NCBI GenBank assembly: GCA_036873755.1
Contig: JAVTVY010037112.1
Coordinates: 101,188 to 165,187, forward strand
Length of the DNA stretch: 64,000 nt
Direction of reading: 5' to 3'
DNA from: Hanleya hanleyi
Lineage: Eukaryota > Mollusca > Polyplacophora > Lepidopleurida > Hanleyidae
The translations under genes were made by a program, and so were the position numbers. The notes under the pieces were generated by a model, which was given only the letters and a program-made list of their open reading frames with translations, was not told the DNA's origin and did not search any database. This document shows positions 34,386-46,011 of this stretch, piece by piece. Numbering within the stretch: position 1 is the stretch's first letter; every line of letters begins with the position of its first letter.

Positions 34386-35289
34386 GAGACTACAGTTGGT
34401 CATTTGGTATGTTGTTATAGCGATCCGGACAGAAAAGCGTTGTATTATAGATTTCATTCCCTTGTCTGGCCTCCTCGTCATGTGAAAGATTGCAATGATC
34501 AACTGTTTGGTGTTGACTGGAATCACCGATAACGTTAACTGCTTTCGTTTCTAAAATCAACTAAATTCAATGTCTGGTTATATGCACTGCATCTCGTCTC
34601 ACCCTTGTCTTGAAACTGTGCAAAATAGAGGAGATTTCTTGCCTATTGACAATGTAATGCTCATCCGATATTAAATATACCAAGGGCGTATATAATATAT
34701 TTTATCATTTTGAAGAAGAGGTAATATTGGAAAGTTGTACTCATTCCATGACATTTAGTAAATATAATTCATAGTATCGTTAGGCCATTGGTTTCTGCAA
34801 GCCGGTATATAATATGCGGTGATCATTTGTTTCTATACTAGGGGTAAAAAATATTGGTTGCAATTGTTTTAAACTGTAAAGGATTATGCCTTTTGCCATA
34901 TAACCATGATCTATTGAGGTCGCTATATACTAATCGGTTATTAAACGACGGAAAATTATTATATGACTGATGATTTTGGTTTAGAAAGAGGAACAACCGA
35001 TTTATGTGTCTACGGTATTGCACGTAACACAAACATTCGCAAAATTACCGTTCGTTGTTGAGCGTGGGCTTTCAACGATAGCCGTTGACTGTTAATTTGT
35101 TTTGTGCCATTAGACACACAACAATCATACCGACATACACTCAGTCTTTGAAAAGGCAACTGAGGTCAAATTGACGTCGGACTACATGCCGTGCTGGCGG
35201 ATTTACGCGTTTCATTGTCTAGCCAACTCCATGGAAGATTGCAGTGGAAATGGGCGTGACTTGGATAGAATTAAACATTCGAAAACAAA
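34386..35289. other. Unassigned AT-rich spacer
   Basis: Lies between the foldback and the right outer arm; no gene recognised. Confidence 0.45.
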
Positions 35290-35475
35290 AGATAAGGGCT
35301 TCTGTTGAAAGGTCATGCTCGATGAAGAACCGTAGTAATGGACAAGAGCAGCATACTGCCGATCAAATTCTTCATTGCAATCGAATGAACATTCGAAATC
35401 CTTTGTCATTCTAAAAGTAATATGCTAACATTGAAAGTTAACTCAGTTGTGAGAACCATAATACGCCATGTTAGA
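35290..35475 (-). repeat. Outer arm of the 2.5-kb inverted duplication (right)
   Basis: Reverse-complement partner of 32930-33075. The minus-strand frame 35212-35409 encodes FECSFDCNEEFDRQYAALVH, closely resembling the peptide of the left arm. The C-x3-C spacing and trailing His vaguely suggest a degenerate zinc finger, which is too weak to call as a gene. Confidence 0.7.
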
Positions 35476-36254
35476 CAATACATCGTTTTCCTAAATCAAG
35501 GTGCAGGACAGGAACATTCATTCTTTCATTTCAACACTGAAGCTGGACAGTTACACACGTGCTTAGTTATGATTATGTGAGTCTTGCTAATACAATATTC
35601 TACTACAATTGTGAGTTGTTCGGACTCCGGACATTTGATGAACATCGGACGCAGGGTCTGCACAGAGCGGTGGAGAACATTAGATTACACATTACAAAGG
35701 AGAACATCCAAGAAATTTGCAGGTGGTCTTCGCCAGAAAAAAATTACCGCAAAAACTCTAAAACTATTCTCCGAGTCGGGTCATTCGCGAAGCGTGTAAG
35801 ATGTTTACATTGTTTTAAAGGATCGACCCATGTATAGGCACCTCCTTCCAGTCACAGGTCTGCAATTTCCAGCTCAACGAATTGGACAAAATAAACTTGC
35901 CACCATCGTCAAATCTATGTGTATAAAATCGGGTAAATACAGGTAGACTTCACGAACCACTCTGGAAAACAAAAGGACGTATGTGCCACGACACTCTACT
36001 GGGCGGGTATGTAAATTTTAATATATAGTTATAGGTGTATGTATTGACAACTTGTCAGCAAAATGGACACGTAGTTACAGGGAAGTAGCAGACCCTGGCC
36101 GCACAGTACCACGTGTACCATAGTGACAGGAGAGTAGACCTTGAATACGTGACCTGGTGATGATCACGTCATTGGTTTGGAGAAACGAAGCTATAGCGCG
36201 CGACAACACAACAACATCAAATTGCATGTAATTCGACTCAAATACATATGTAAA
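35476..36254. other. Unassigned spacer
   Basis: No gene or repeat recognised; frames at 35559-35837 match nothing known. Confidence 0.45.
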
Positions 36255-36820
36255 TGAACGTACCTTATACCATCAACTTCATTAATGTACACACACAAAC
36301 TTCTGACGATAGCACATATGGTAGGAAAATATAAGTGACTCGGGATTGATGTTGTTTATCGGGACGTCCAGGTTTCGCCATGTTTTATTCCTTTACGCAA
36401 GCGCGAAATGTTTACTCAAAATTCAAACCGCACGCGTGAACCGCGCGATATACGCGGAATAACATGTCCACTCTAAGTCCCATTACATGCCTTTAACACA
36501 CACACATACTTTAAAATACTCCTTTCGGTGTTCAGTGTATAAACCAAATTCAGTTCGGACATAACAGAATCGATTGCTCTCCTTAGAGCGAGCATGATAA
36601 TGACAATTGATGCACGTATTTCTTTCGGACAAGTGTGCGGTTTGAATTTTGGGTAAACGTTCCGCGCTTGCGCAAAGGAACCAAATGAAACATGGCGAAA
36701 CATGGACGTCCCGAGAAACAACAACAATCTCGAGGCACTTATATTTTCCTACCATATGTGCTTTCGCGAGGAGTTTGTGTGTGTACATTAATGAAGTTGA
36801 TGGCATAAGTACATGTTGTA
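36255..36820. repeat. 565-bp foldback with about 180-bp arms
   Basis: The left arm (36262-36440) and right arm (36632-36812) are inverted copies. They share AAAATATAAGTG/CACTTATATTTT, CATATGGTAGG/CCTACCATATG, TGTACACACACAAAC on the left and its complement on the right, and GGGACGTCCA/TGGACGTCCC. Non-coding; the frames of 84 and 107 codons arise from the arms. Confidence 0.88.
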
Positions 36821-37389
36821 ACGTGTACGAGCAGGACCAGTCGTGATGTCTAAAAACGAATCAATAACCGGGATTGCCCACTGGCCATCACCGTAGATAG
36901 CCCCTTCACTGGTAAAGATCCGGGGTTAGAAGAGATGATCACAACCCTACAAGGATGACTGACGCCGATGTAAAGGCCTATTATGGTATATTCTGCACAA
37001 ATAGTATACGCGATTACAAATAATAGGATAGAACCGCGTGGCTTACACAGAGTGTCTAAGGAGATGTACCGTTATGCAGAAGAATAGTATTTACATATAT
37101 GTACAGACGCTAGGAGAGTATATGCAAATAAACTTGATGTTATGTACAAATACCATGAGAGTGTATGCATATAATGTTACCGTTCTGTCCCAAATAATAT
37201 AAGAGAGTGTGTGCATAAAATTGACAGTTAATAGACAGTTGTAGTATGTATGGGTAGGCGTCGCGTATAAGGGCGGTCTGGTTGCTGGACCCTCTCTTCT
37301 GTGTATGGGTACACGTCGCGTATAATGGCGGCCTGGTTGTTGGCTCTTCTCTTCTCTTCGCGTAATAAAGGGCGGCCTGGTTGCTGGCA
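36821..37389. other. Unassigned spacer
   Basis: AT-rich, with repeated TATGCAAATAA-like and GTGTATGGGTA motifs. A 174-codon minus-strand frame (37091-37615) is low in recognisable features and runs into the GCGACC cluster; not called. Confidence 0.45.
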
Positions 37390-38700
37390 CTTTTCCCCAC
37401 ACGATAACTGTAACTGCGACCCGGTCGCGACCTTCTGCGATCCGGTCGCGACCTTTTACAACCCGGTCGCAAATCGTCTGTAGGCAAGTCGATGGAGTGT
37501 CACGGTGGTGACACTCACCAATACAACACCCTCTGTTGTTGGAGCCCGTATCATGGTTGTGGCTGCCCTTAATCGTCTTCTTCCGTCGTTGGAACATCAC
37601 GGCTGTAACTCTCACCCAATATATAACACCCAGTCGTTGGAGCCCCTCCGCGGATGTGCAGTCCGTACATCTTCTTCACCCCCAGTTGTCGGAGCCCGAC
37701 CTTAACTATGTCGGCTCACCAGTCTGCTTCACCCTCACAGGTAGGCGTAGCACGGCGTCTCGACCATCACGGCTACTGCGATCCGTATATAGTCACGACC
37801 CGTTGATGCACGACTTCACGACGACCTTTCAATTAAGAATACGCGTTCAGCCGTCACGACTTTTACTTGGGTATATATTGTGTTATAATCGCGTCTTCGA
37901 TCAATGTAACCACGTTGATATCCGTACAGCGATGGTCGCGACCCTTTGCGACCCGTTCGAAACCCTTGCGACCTGATCGCGACCATCTGCAACCTTTGCG
38001 ACCCGCTCGCGACTTCACAGATTTCAAGATTTATCGAAGTATTTCGGGAGGAGAAGTCCGTTCCTTCTGTGTCCCGTCTTCTAGTGCCGTCTGCGACCGT
38101 TGTAGTATCTTCAGCGCCCGTAAAGCGATTATACGACCGTCTGCGACCCTCTGCGACCTGGTCGCGTCCCTTTACGACCTGGTCGCGACCTCACAGACTG
38201 CACGATTTGTTGGTTTAATTCGGTAGGAGAGATAGACCCTAGTATTTCTGTATGTGTAGTGTATTTATCTATAATCTGATGGTGGGGGGAATCCCTTACT
38301 AACGTCGAATACCGCTTCACGACCAATGACACCGGAGGCCGAATTAAACTGACCGCGTCCCGCAGCACGGGCTGTTCAGTAAAACCTAGTATCGACCTAA
38401 TTCCCTATTCTATACTGATATTAGAACACAATTACCACCCAGGGCCACTCGACAATTTATGTCAGGTTACAGTATTGAGGATTCTTTCCACAGATTATCA
38501 TAAACACGTCGGTCGGTTTCCCACTCTGCCGTGTTCCCTGCGCTAATAGCACAACGCAAAAACACTGTTCCACACGTAAAATGCAAGCCGGCGAATTCAC
38601 TTGGATTTGCAGCGTATTACAGAGGTTGTACTAGCTAAGAGATCTACAATCTTTTAGACTCCCAAGCCGGAATATCTAACTTTGCGACCCGGTCGCAAAG
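37390..38700. repeat. Cluster of GCGACC/GGTCGC palindromic motifs
   Basis: Palindromes of the type GCGACCYGGTCGC occur at 37428, 37440 (as GATCCGGTCGCGACC), 37458, 38155, 38178 and 38685, with looser GCGACC or GCGACCCGTTCG copies between 37928 and 38015. Spacing is irregular and the intervening sequence differs, so this is a motif cluster and not a simple tandem repeat. Function unknown. Confidence 0.7.
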
Positions 38701-39082
38701 CGCGCCAAAATAATACAGCACGTTCCGTACCTTGCGTGCTTTCCGAAGACGGCCTTTACTCCTTCTCTCCGATCTAAAAATGTCTCCGGCTCTTATATAG
38801 TCATTACACTTTCCGCACCTCGGATAGTCAATTCCCCACGAACTGAGAAGTTTCGCCCACTACGAAAGATCATCTCTCATAGCGACATTGCAGTTCTTTG
38901 CTCATAAACTGGAACAGCTTTCCATTCTCGAACCCGTAGAGAATATCCCATGTTACTGTCAATTTTTATCCAGCTCTGGTAAGCGAGCTGTAAAGGGAAC
39001 TCCATTCTCGTACGCTGGCTGAAAAGTCGAACTTTACGTAATTGTATGGTGGCTAAGAAATTCCGTATTTCACAAAATGAAC
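38701..39082. other. Unassigned spacer
   Basis: No gene or repeat recognised. Confidence 0.5.
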
Positions 39083-39245
39083 ATCTGCAATAAAGCGCGG
39101 CTGAGATACGAAGGTTACGTCAGGGAATCCACCGTATTCTCGTGTGTGAATGCGAGGTGCCAAGTGAAGCTTTTCTGTGGAATAATATGGTTACTTTTTA
39201 GTTGCCAGAAGTCAATTTTCCCCACTTCTGGCATATTGCTACAAT
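39083..39245 (+). repeat. Dispersed repeat B, copy 2 (partial)
   Basis: CTGCAATAAAGCGCGGCTGAG through AATATGGTTACTTTTTAGTTG aligns with 20166-20325. The 5' GCCGGTGCTAGG part is missing. Confidence 0.8.
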
Positions 39246-39710
39246 TCTAAACTGAGCTACACTTTCCATTACTGGAAGCATCCACTTGTTTGCACAGTAC
39301 TTCCGTTATGACTGCAGAGACGTTGGTATTCTGTCTGGGAGGTCTTACCTCTCGGGAGCAGAAGGTTTGTTCATCAGCAAAAAGGTTGATCATCAGTTAA
39401 GGAGGTTCCTTTCAAGTTGAAAATAAAATGTCATTTCTCTTTTATTTCGACAAGAGGTAGAGCAAACCTTCAGCATTCGAAATAAAGGATACAATTCAGG
39501 CGTCACCAGGCTTAATTTTGCATAATCTAGGAATTCATATAACCCAACTCTAATATATGGGATTAGATAGGAATTCTATGTAATGCCTATGAAATGCCTC
39601 TATTTTCATAGAAAAAGCTGATATTTTCTTAGAAGTTAAAGTTGAAGATAAGTTGATCTTATCCACAGTGCCCACATCCTGTTGGTTTTAGTTGCAAGTT
39701 ACTTTCTCTT
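39246..39710. other. Unassigned spacer
   Basis: No gene recognised. Confidence 0.5.
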
Positions 39711-39770
39711 TTTATTCCTACGAAGTAGGCTACTATCTGCAAATTGTCCGGTAGTCAGTCAGTCAGTAAG
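39711..39770 (+). repeat. Short dispersed repeat R4, copy 2
   Basis: TTCCTACGAAGTAGGCTACT and CAAATTGTCCGGTAG followed by GTCAGTCAG repeats; partner of 21011-21067. Confidence 0.7.
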
Positions 39771-39876
39771 TCAGTCGCGACCTATACATAATTTAATGCT
39801 GGCATACATATTATAAACAATATTTAATATTTTCCACTTAATTTTAAAGATATAAATTTTGATCAAATGTCACCCC

Positions 39877-40146
39877 TCCACACACTAGCATCGCTTTGAA
39901 AAAGTAAATAAAGGCACAGAATAGATTTTTCCTTTATGGCTTTCAGTAATTCAATAATAGAGTACAGCACAAATACATTGTCATTGGTGGACCATCCTCG
40001 TCTAAAACCAGACTGGTTTTCTTTCATAATATCACAGGATTATATATATTTATTTAGTTTGGCATTTAAGATAGCTTTGAATAGCTTACCAAGACATGAC
40101 AACACTGTAATGGATCTATAATTGTTAGGATTGTGGGCATCACCGT
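39877..40146 (-). pseudogene. LINE reverse transcriptase fragment (fingers/palm start)
   Basis: On the minus strand one frame with a single stop reads NNYRSITVLSCLGKLFKAIL, then NQSGFRRGWSTNDNVF and a damaged CLYLLFQSDASVWRG. These correspond to the conserved NYRPI/CLGKLFE...L, NQxGFRxGxST and FxDFxKAFDxVxR blocks of non-LTR RTs. The catalytic Asp region is garbled by deletion. It is a short old fragment with no termini visible. Confidence 0.88.
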
Positions 40147-40299
40147 TCTGTTAATGTATGGGTTCTATACCGTGCCAATGACCTAGTCTTGAGGCATGTG
40201 ACCAGAATCAAGAATTAAAATAAGTAATATTTATAAACAACACAGAACACAGGTATAGATTATTAAAATATATTTATTTGGCCAACAAATGGGTCAGAC

Positions 40300-40835
40300 T
40301 AGGCTGTCAGTTGGTGTCGTGCCCTCGCTTTGTGGTGGTTTGCACCCGTGAATGGGTTGGCTTTCCCGATTGGCTTACGCCCGATTGGCTTTCACCTCTG
40401 AATGGCTCACCATGTGAATGGGTGTGCCCGAATGGCTTTGACCCGAATGGCTTTCGCCCGTGAATGGCTCACCAAGTGAATGGGTGTGCCCGAATGGCTT
40501 TTCGCCCGAATGGCATGTGAATGGGTGTGCCCGAATGGCTTTCGCCCGAATGGCATGTGAATGGGTGTGCCCGAATGGCTTTCGCCCGAATGGCATGTGA
40601 ATGGGTGTGCCCGAATGGTTTTCGCCCGAATGGCATGTGAATAGGTGTGCTCGAATGGCTTTCGGCCAAATGGCATGTGAACGGGTGTGCCCGAATGGCT
40701 TATACCCGTGAATGGCTGCGCCGTGTGAATTGCTCACCGTGAATGGCTGGCCAAGTGAAATGAATTGCTCATTGTGAATGGCTGCCGTGAATGCAGATAG
40801 TTGCTGTGTGAATGGATATCCCTGCGAATGGTGGA
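40300..40835. repeat. Minisatellite with 40-bp period, GAATGG core
   Basis: The core region 40460-40690 repeats CCCGAATGGCATGTGAATGG and GTGTGCCCGAATGGCTTTCG alternately (20 + 20 bp). The flanks hold degenerate TGAATGGCT units. Because 40 is not a multiple of 3, long frames stay open in all three minus-strand phases (up to 159 codons) with a HSGTPIHMPFG-like repeat. This is a repeat effect and not evidence for a gene. A small outlier of the same core is at 43565-43660. Confidence 0.93.
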
Positions 40836-41424
40836 TCATATACTGAGTTAACATACTTTATACAGTGATATGAAGTTGTGTGAACCAACATAAGCATTAC
40901 ATACCAATTATTAAATGAGCTTGCTCCCTATATGATATTACTATGCACTCGATAGCCTTATGAAACATCTTTGGGGACACATAGTTATGCCCAAGATGAG
41001 ACTAGGTATGACAATATCTAGTTGAGGTCCCCAAAGAAGACAAAATAGGGGTATTTCAGTTGACAAGGTATTCAACAACAAAAGTTACTGAAACTGCCAC
41101 ATGGGTGCCCTTGTAACTGAAATGTTTGAGTTGTTGTGCAAGAATATAATTTACAATTGCAGACATTAGTGTGAGCACAAAAAGCTCTTGTTGTGGAGAC
41201 GATATCGATATGATTTAGTATGCATTAACCCTTGTGCTACAAAGTGGTGTTAACTTTATGGGAAATAGTCAAAGCTAAAGTCACATTTATACAGTTAACA
41301 CAAGCTACGATTATTACATGCAGGCTAAAAAACAGACAATAGTGCAAAATGAGCAAAGAAAAAACTATACTGCCTGGTGACATGGTTATAAAGCTCAAAG
41401 CTAATATCGTTGATCAAGGGAGCA
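40836..41424. other. Unassigned spacer
   Basis: No gene or repeat recognised. Confidence 0.5.
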
Positions 41425-41708
41425 TGCAAGGTTACGGGAGTGAGTGAGTGAGTGAATATGATTTAACGTCGCTTTCAACTATATTTCAGTCATATCACGA
41501 CGTTGGGTCCTATTCCCTTCCACACCCGGGAACCACACGGGTGGGGTCCTATTCCTTTTCACACCCGGGAACCCCACGGGTGCCTCAGTTAGTCGCCTCT
41601 TACAACAAGCTGTCTGAGAAGCTGGAGCCTATTCTTACCATGACCTGCGGTGTGCACAACGACATCCCAGGTCAATCCCCGGCAGCCCCACGGGGCTGCA
41701 AGGTTACG
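41425..41708 (-). mobile_element. SINE with (CACT)n tail and perfect 12-bp target-site duplication
   Basis: TGCAAGGTTACG at 41425-41436 and 41697-41708 is a perfect duplication. The element (41437-41696) lies on the minus strand. Its tail is (CACT)n, read as GTGAGTGAGTGAG at 41439. Next to it is the conserved ATTTAACGTCGCTTTCAACT, and the body has GTCGCCTCTTACAACAAGC and two copies of CACACCCGGGAACCMCACGGG. The tail-proximal motif is shared with the 8209 and 31238 elements while the body differs. The body resembles SINE sequences common in gastropods. Confidence 0.9.
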
Positions 41709-42294
41709 AAATGGATATGACGCATAATTATATAGGGATCAATAAAATGTCTAAATGGCAAGTCTAGATTTATAACTAATCACCGTCGAAATACAGGGGT
41801 GAAGCACAAAAAACACTCGTCTATGATATATACAGGATTTGAGAAACTACTCGATCTGCTACACTTACCGTGCGATCATAGGAATGTTCATTGATCGAAA
41901 TTAGACAGTCCGAATGCGATGCACTAATCAACATATAAAAGTTGATACAACACAGATCAAAAGATGGTCATGACCCAACACAACAAAATTCTCGTAACAT
42001 GCAAGCATAGCCATGGGTCATGAAATCAGAATTAACCCAAACGACAATTCAGACTGCTTTCAAGAGGACCAGGCAAGTGCATGATAATAACCATGGCTCA
42101 AAGAATGGTCAGTGTTTCAGTTAGGATACGTCCTGACACAGTTAAAATTCCTCAACATATGATCAGCTCGTGTTCGCAGTGAAAAAAATGGACGTGAAAT
42201 ACAATACACATTGGCATGGACATAGATTAGAATCAGTGCTCTCACCATTCCAGGTAATGGTAAACAAGCAAAAATACGATGCAGCAGGAAATAA
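41709..42294. other. Unassigned spacer
   Basis: No gene or repeat recognised. Confidence 0.5.
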
Positions 42295-42675
42295 ATTACA
42301 AGCGTCTAGTCCGTCATCCATAATTCAGCCGTCGTCCATTAGAGAATATCCGCGTCTATAATCCAAAGACCTATTCCATATTCCATATAACAGTATTAGC
42401 ACCAAATTCAAAAAGACAATCATAGTATACATAAACATAGGTTTGTTTCCTGCAAGAGAGAAGCGGTCAACAGTTTTCAATGATGCCGGCAAGACATCAT
42501 GATGTTCCAAAAATATCAAATCCGTATCGCTGATCAGTATTCTTAATCCATAATATTCGTTGCAAAGTCGTCATCTAAAGAATGATGTATCTCAGTCACG
42601 CTTTGATTGTGACTGTTCATATGATTGGCATGAGGATCTTAAAGTACATGGGTTCATACGGCCCCTAGCCCCGGG
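42295..42675 (+). repeat. Dispersed repeat R3, copy 2
   Basis: Aligns with 19192-19575 along its length; the first 60 bp (ACAAGCGTCTAGTCCGTCAT...) match the satellite-unit segment near 2196 even better. Confidence 0.85.
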
Positions 42676-42735
42676 TTAAGCGGAATTAGACACAAGTTAC
42701 GAAACGTAGCGCCATAGATCTTGTACGCTACGTTC

Positions 42736-43008
42736 TTATTTTGCTATCAGCATGCGATATGTATCGCCAAATTTGAGAGACTTTGAGTGGAGGCGTTTGG
42801 TGGAATAGCCCTGTTTTATAAGTTTCTGTAACAGTGTTTTGTGACGTTGATTAAATTCGTCACATTTAACACAGGATCTAGCAAATGCTACTAAGCGAGA
42901 TATGTATACGCCATATGCAGGTCCCACTGGAATATTACTGTCCAGAAAGGGATAGTTTACGATGTCGAAATTGTAAGTCTTTAAATCTTTAGCAGGCCAA
43001 GTTAACAA
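42736..43008 (-). pseudogene. Retroelement protein fragment (region C-terminal to an RT)
   Basis: The 90-codon minus-strand frame has FDIVNYPFLDSNIPVGPAYG, then VYISRLVAFARSCVKCDEF and LIKQGYSTKRLHSKSLKFGD. I recognise this SNIPxxPAYGVYISQLxRxAR block as a segment downstream of the reverse transcriptase in a retroelement family frequent in aquatic animals. The RT itself is not in the adjacent sequence. The frame ends at a stop at 42736. Family name uncertain. Confidence 0.6.
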
Positions 43009-45299
43009 AGAACACCTTTACACTTTTTGGGATGGAGCACAACTCGTTCCGCTCTCCGATTAAATTCAGGACTCTACTAAATAATCCATATGCTACACAT
43101 GAATGTGACGATGGAAATAATCACTGATTAGAATTATATCGAACAAATATCGCACAGGTCATGATGATCGTCAACACCCGAGTAATCCATAAGAGGATGT
43201 TTATTCAGTGCAGGGCTACGGTAATGAACTTTGAACACAAAGCATTGCATATAACCATAACTACTTTTAACTGCACAGGATAAGCCCAAGTGCATGTTTA
43301 GCACAAGGATGAAGGTTGTAAATATGTAGTGACCTGATTAACAAAGATAATGCCCTCAAAAAATGAGGTGGTAGTGCAAAATGGGCGTGAAAACAATACC
43401 TAAATGTAGTTACATGATTTTAAGATACCGGCCTTGTTATTGTAAATCGGAGCCTGTATAAATAGCAGTTACTATCAGATTACAGAATGGATCGAAGGTA
43501 TACTCATAAGGGAGTAAATGCAAGGCTATGGGCAATTACTAGAGAAATCTGAATCCAAACAAAGACTGGCCAAGTGAATGGCTGTACCGAGTGAATGGCT
43601 CACCATGCGAGTGGCTGTGCCCAATATGGGGATAACCATGTGAATGGCTACGAGTGAATCGAGTGGACATGAAATACAACATATTCGTAATGACATGGTC
43701 ATAGGGATTCATGCCCTCGCCGTAACCGGTTACCAATACTTTGAAATAAATGAGACGGAGTGCAATTGCTATCTGTTTGCGACATCCCATATAGTTGTGA
43801 TTAAATACATTAATGTGCATGTACATCGTTGCTATTAATCAGAATAAAGCACGGTTCAATGGCATCCTTGTAAGGGAGTTAATGCAAGGCTAGGCCACTT
43901 ACCCATGCGATCCAAATCAAACAATACTGCTTATGATTGGACATGACATCAGATACATGGCAGAATAGGCCTATGAACATGAAAATTAGAAGCATACAAT
44001 CGGTTAACAACTGCATGTGGTTTTAAAACAAATAGCTGGGGTACAAGTAGTGGTTGCTTCCAAATGAAATATGTAGAATTACTCGGAGTATACAGGCACC
44101 AAAGAGTTGAACAGTAAGCAACATAGATATTATGGTTAGACTCTCAAATTAAGCCAATACATTGATCATGTTGATACAACAGTTATGAAGTGTTCTCAAT
44201 TACTCATGCTGCTGCAAATAAGTGGCTATGCGCAAAATTGGAATGGATCTAAAGATCAGAACCACCTAAAATGAACAAGAATAATACAGGTGCATGATAA
44301 TGTCAGAAAAGAAGAGACGGTCATGATTGAAGTGAGTATACAATTCTTATGACATTACAACAATCCGGAATTATTATACGAGACAATCAAGCTTCAAAAC
44401 ATTGCCACTGCGAATAAAAAAAATAATAATAATCTGAAAGTAAATGGAATCAGTTGAGCATAAACAGCTGGTCAAGTCAATTTCTGCCGGACATGTCCTG
44501 AAAATAGATAACAAACTCAACCCCTGCATGTCACTGGCTGACGTCACACCAGCGACACCTACGATAGAAACTCAAACAAGAGCCCAAGGGGCTTCAATAT
44601 ACGCCCGTGTATCTGGAATTACATTGGTCCAAATTTCAAGGTTGTTTGATAGCCTTGATTCCAATTGGTAGCTAGCCTACAATTTTGTACTTCTGAGAAT
44701 GTAACATACCTTATATTGAATGATAAACTAAAACGAGCTTAACTTTTGGTAACTATTTGACCTTGAAGCAAGAGCCGAGAGCTCACATATCCCACACTGA
44801 AATCGACAATAGTCAAACACAAGAAAATAGTAGTTTTCCTGCAAATGGATTCCTTTCAGACAAGATAATTTTCATGAAGAAAGAAGAAATTGATGAAGTA
44901 AACCTTTGTTCTTGAGTTAATAAAGAGGTATGAAGTTCATAAAGGACCCCTCTACCCGTTAAATTACTAAATGTATGGTTTTTATTTCACAACAGTTTAA
45001 CTAAATGTAGCTGTTTCAAATATGGGAGACAACTCCACAGAATGACTGCCATATACATGTAGGGGAGAGAACTCTGAATATTCCAACCTAACACATATGG
45101 TCAACTAAACTTGATTCAGTTTTGACCTTGGACAATTTGATCTCAAAATGTATGGCTCCTCTTCGCCATGCGAGTAAGGCATACTCAAAGTTTGGTACCA
45201 TTCCATACCTTGAAACCAGAGATATCGCATGGACAACAAATGTTAATGGATGAATGGACAGAACGTAACATCGCATTACATGACCTCGTCTTCGACAGG
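43009..45299. other. Unassigned spacer
   Basis: About 2.3 kb of AT-rich sequence. 43565-43660 is an outlier of the GAATGG minisatellite, and AATAATAAT simple sequence lies near 44417. Frames up to 95 codons match nothing known. A weak TGACCTTG motif appears at 44758. Confidence 0.5.
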
Positions 45300-46011
45300 C
45301 ATATGAAAATGTGATTTCCTGATTTTGGAGTCACAGTTACCTTGACCTTTGACCTTGACCTAAATTTTGGTACACGACACTTCGCCTTCCGTCAATGTAT
45401 CAATGGACACAAAAAATCATGATTTTTATGAATTTCATGATTTGGGGGTCACAGTGACCTTGGCGTTCGGCCTTCACCTACATGATGGTATTTGGTATCA
45501 TGTCCCCCTAATGAATCTACGGACACAAAACAAAGTAATTTTCAAAGATTTCTTGATTCTGGAGTCACAGTGACCTTGACTATTGACCTTGATCTAAATT
45601 TTGGTACATGACAAACCATCTCCCCGTAATTTCTCAATGGACACAAAACATCATGATGTTGGGGTCACAGTGACCTTGACCTTTGACCTACATTTTGGTA
45701 TGTGACACATCATGTCCCCCTAATGTATCTACTGACACAGAAAAAATGTTATTTTTAATAATTTCCTGATTTTGGGGTCACAGTGACCTTTGACATTGAC
45801 CTAATTTTTGGTATGTGACACTTTATTTCCCACTATTGAATCCACTCACCAAACATTAGCAATTTTTAATGATTTCCTGATTTTTATGTCACACTGACCT
45901 TTGACCTTGATTCTGGGGTCACAGTGATCTTGACTATTGACCTGGATGTAAATTTTGGTACATGACAAAACGGCTACCCCTAATTTCTCAATGGACTAAA
46001 AAAATCATGAT
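45300..46011 (+). repeat. Tandem repeat of about 100-110 bp rich in TGACCT
   Basis: About six or seven degenerate units contain GGGGTCACAGTGACCTTGAC, TTTGACCTTGACCTAAATTTTGGTAC, GACAC and ATTTCCTGATTT. Units carry TGACCT half-sites in direct repeat with 0- and 1-bp spacing (for example 45671-45689). It abuts the Polinton fragment at about 46011 (AAATCATGATG). Confidence 0.9.

Noticed and set aside
37091..37615. 174-codon minus-strand ORF
   Set aside because: Composition follows repeated GTGTATGGGTA and GCGACC motifs; no domain resemblance.
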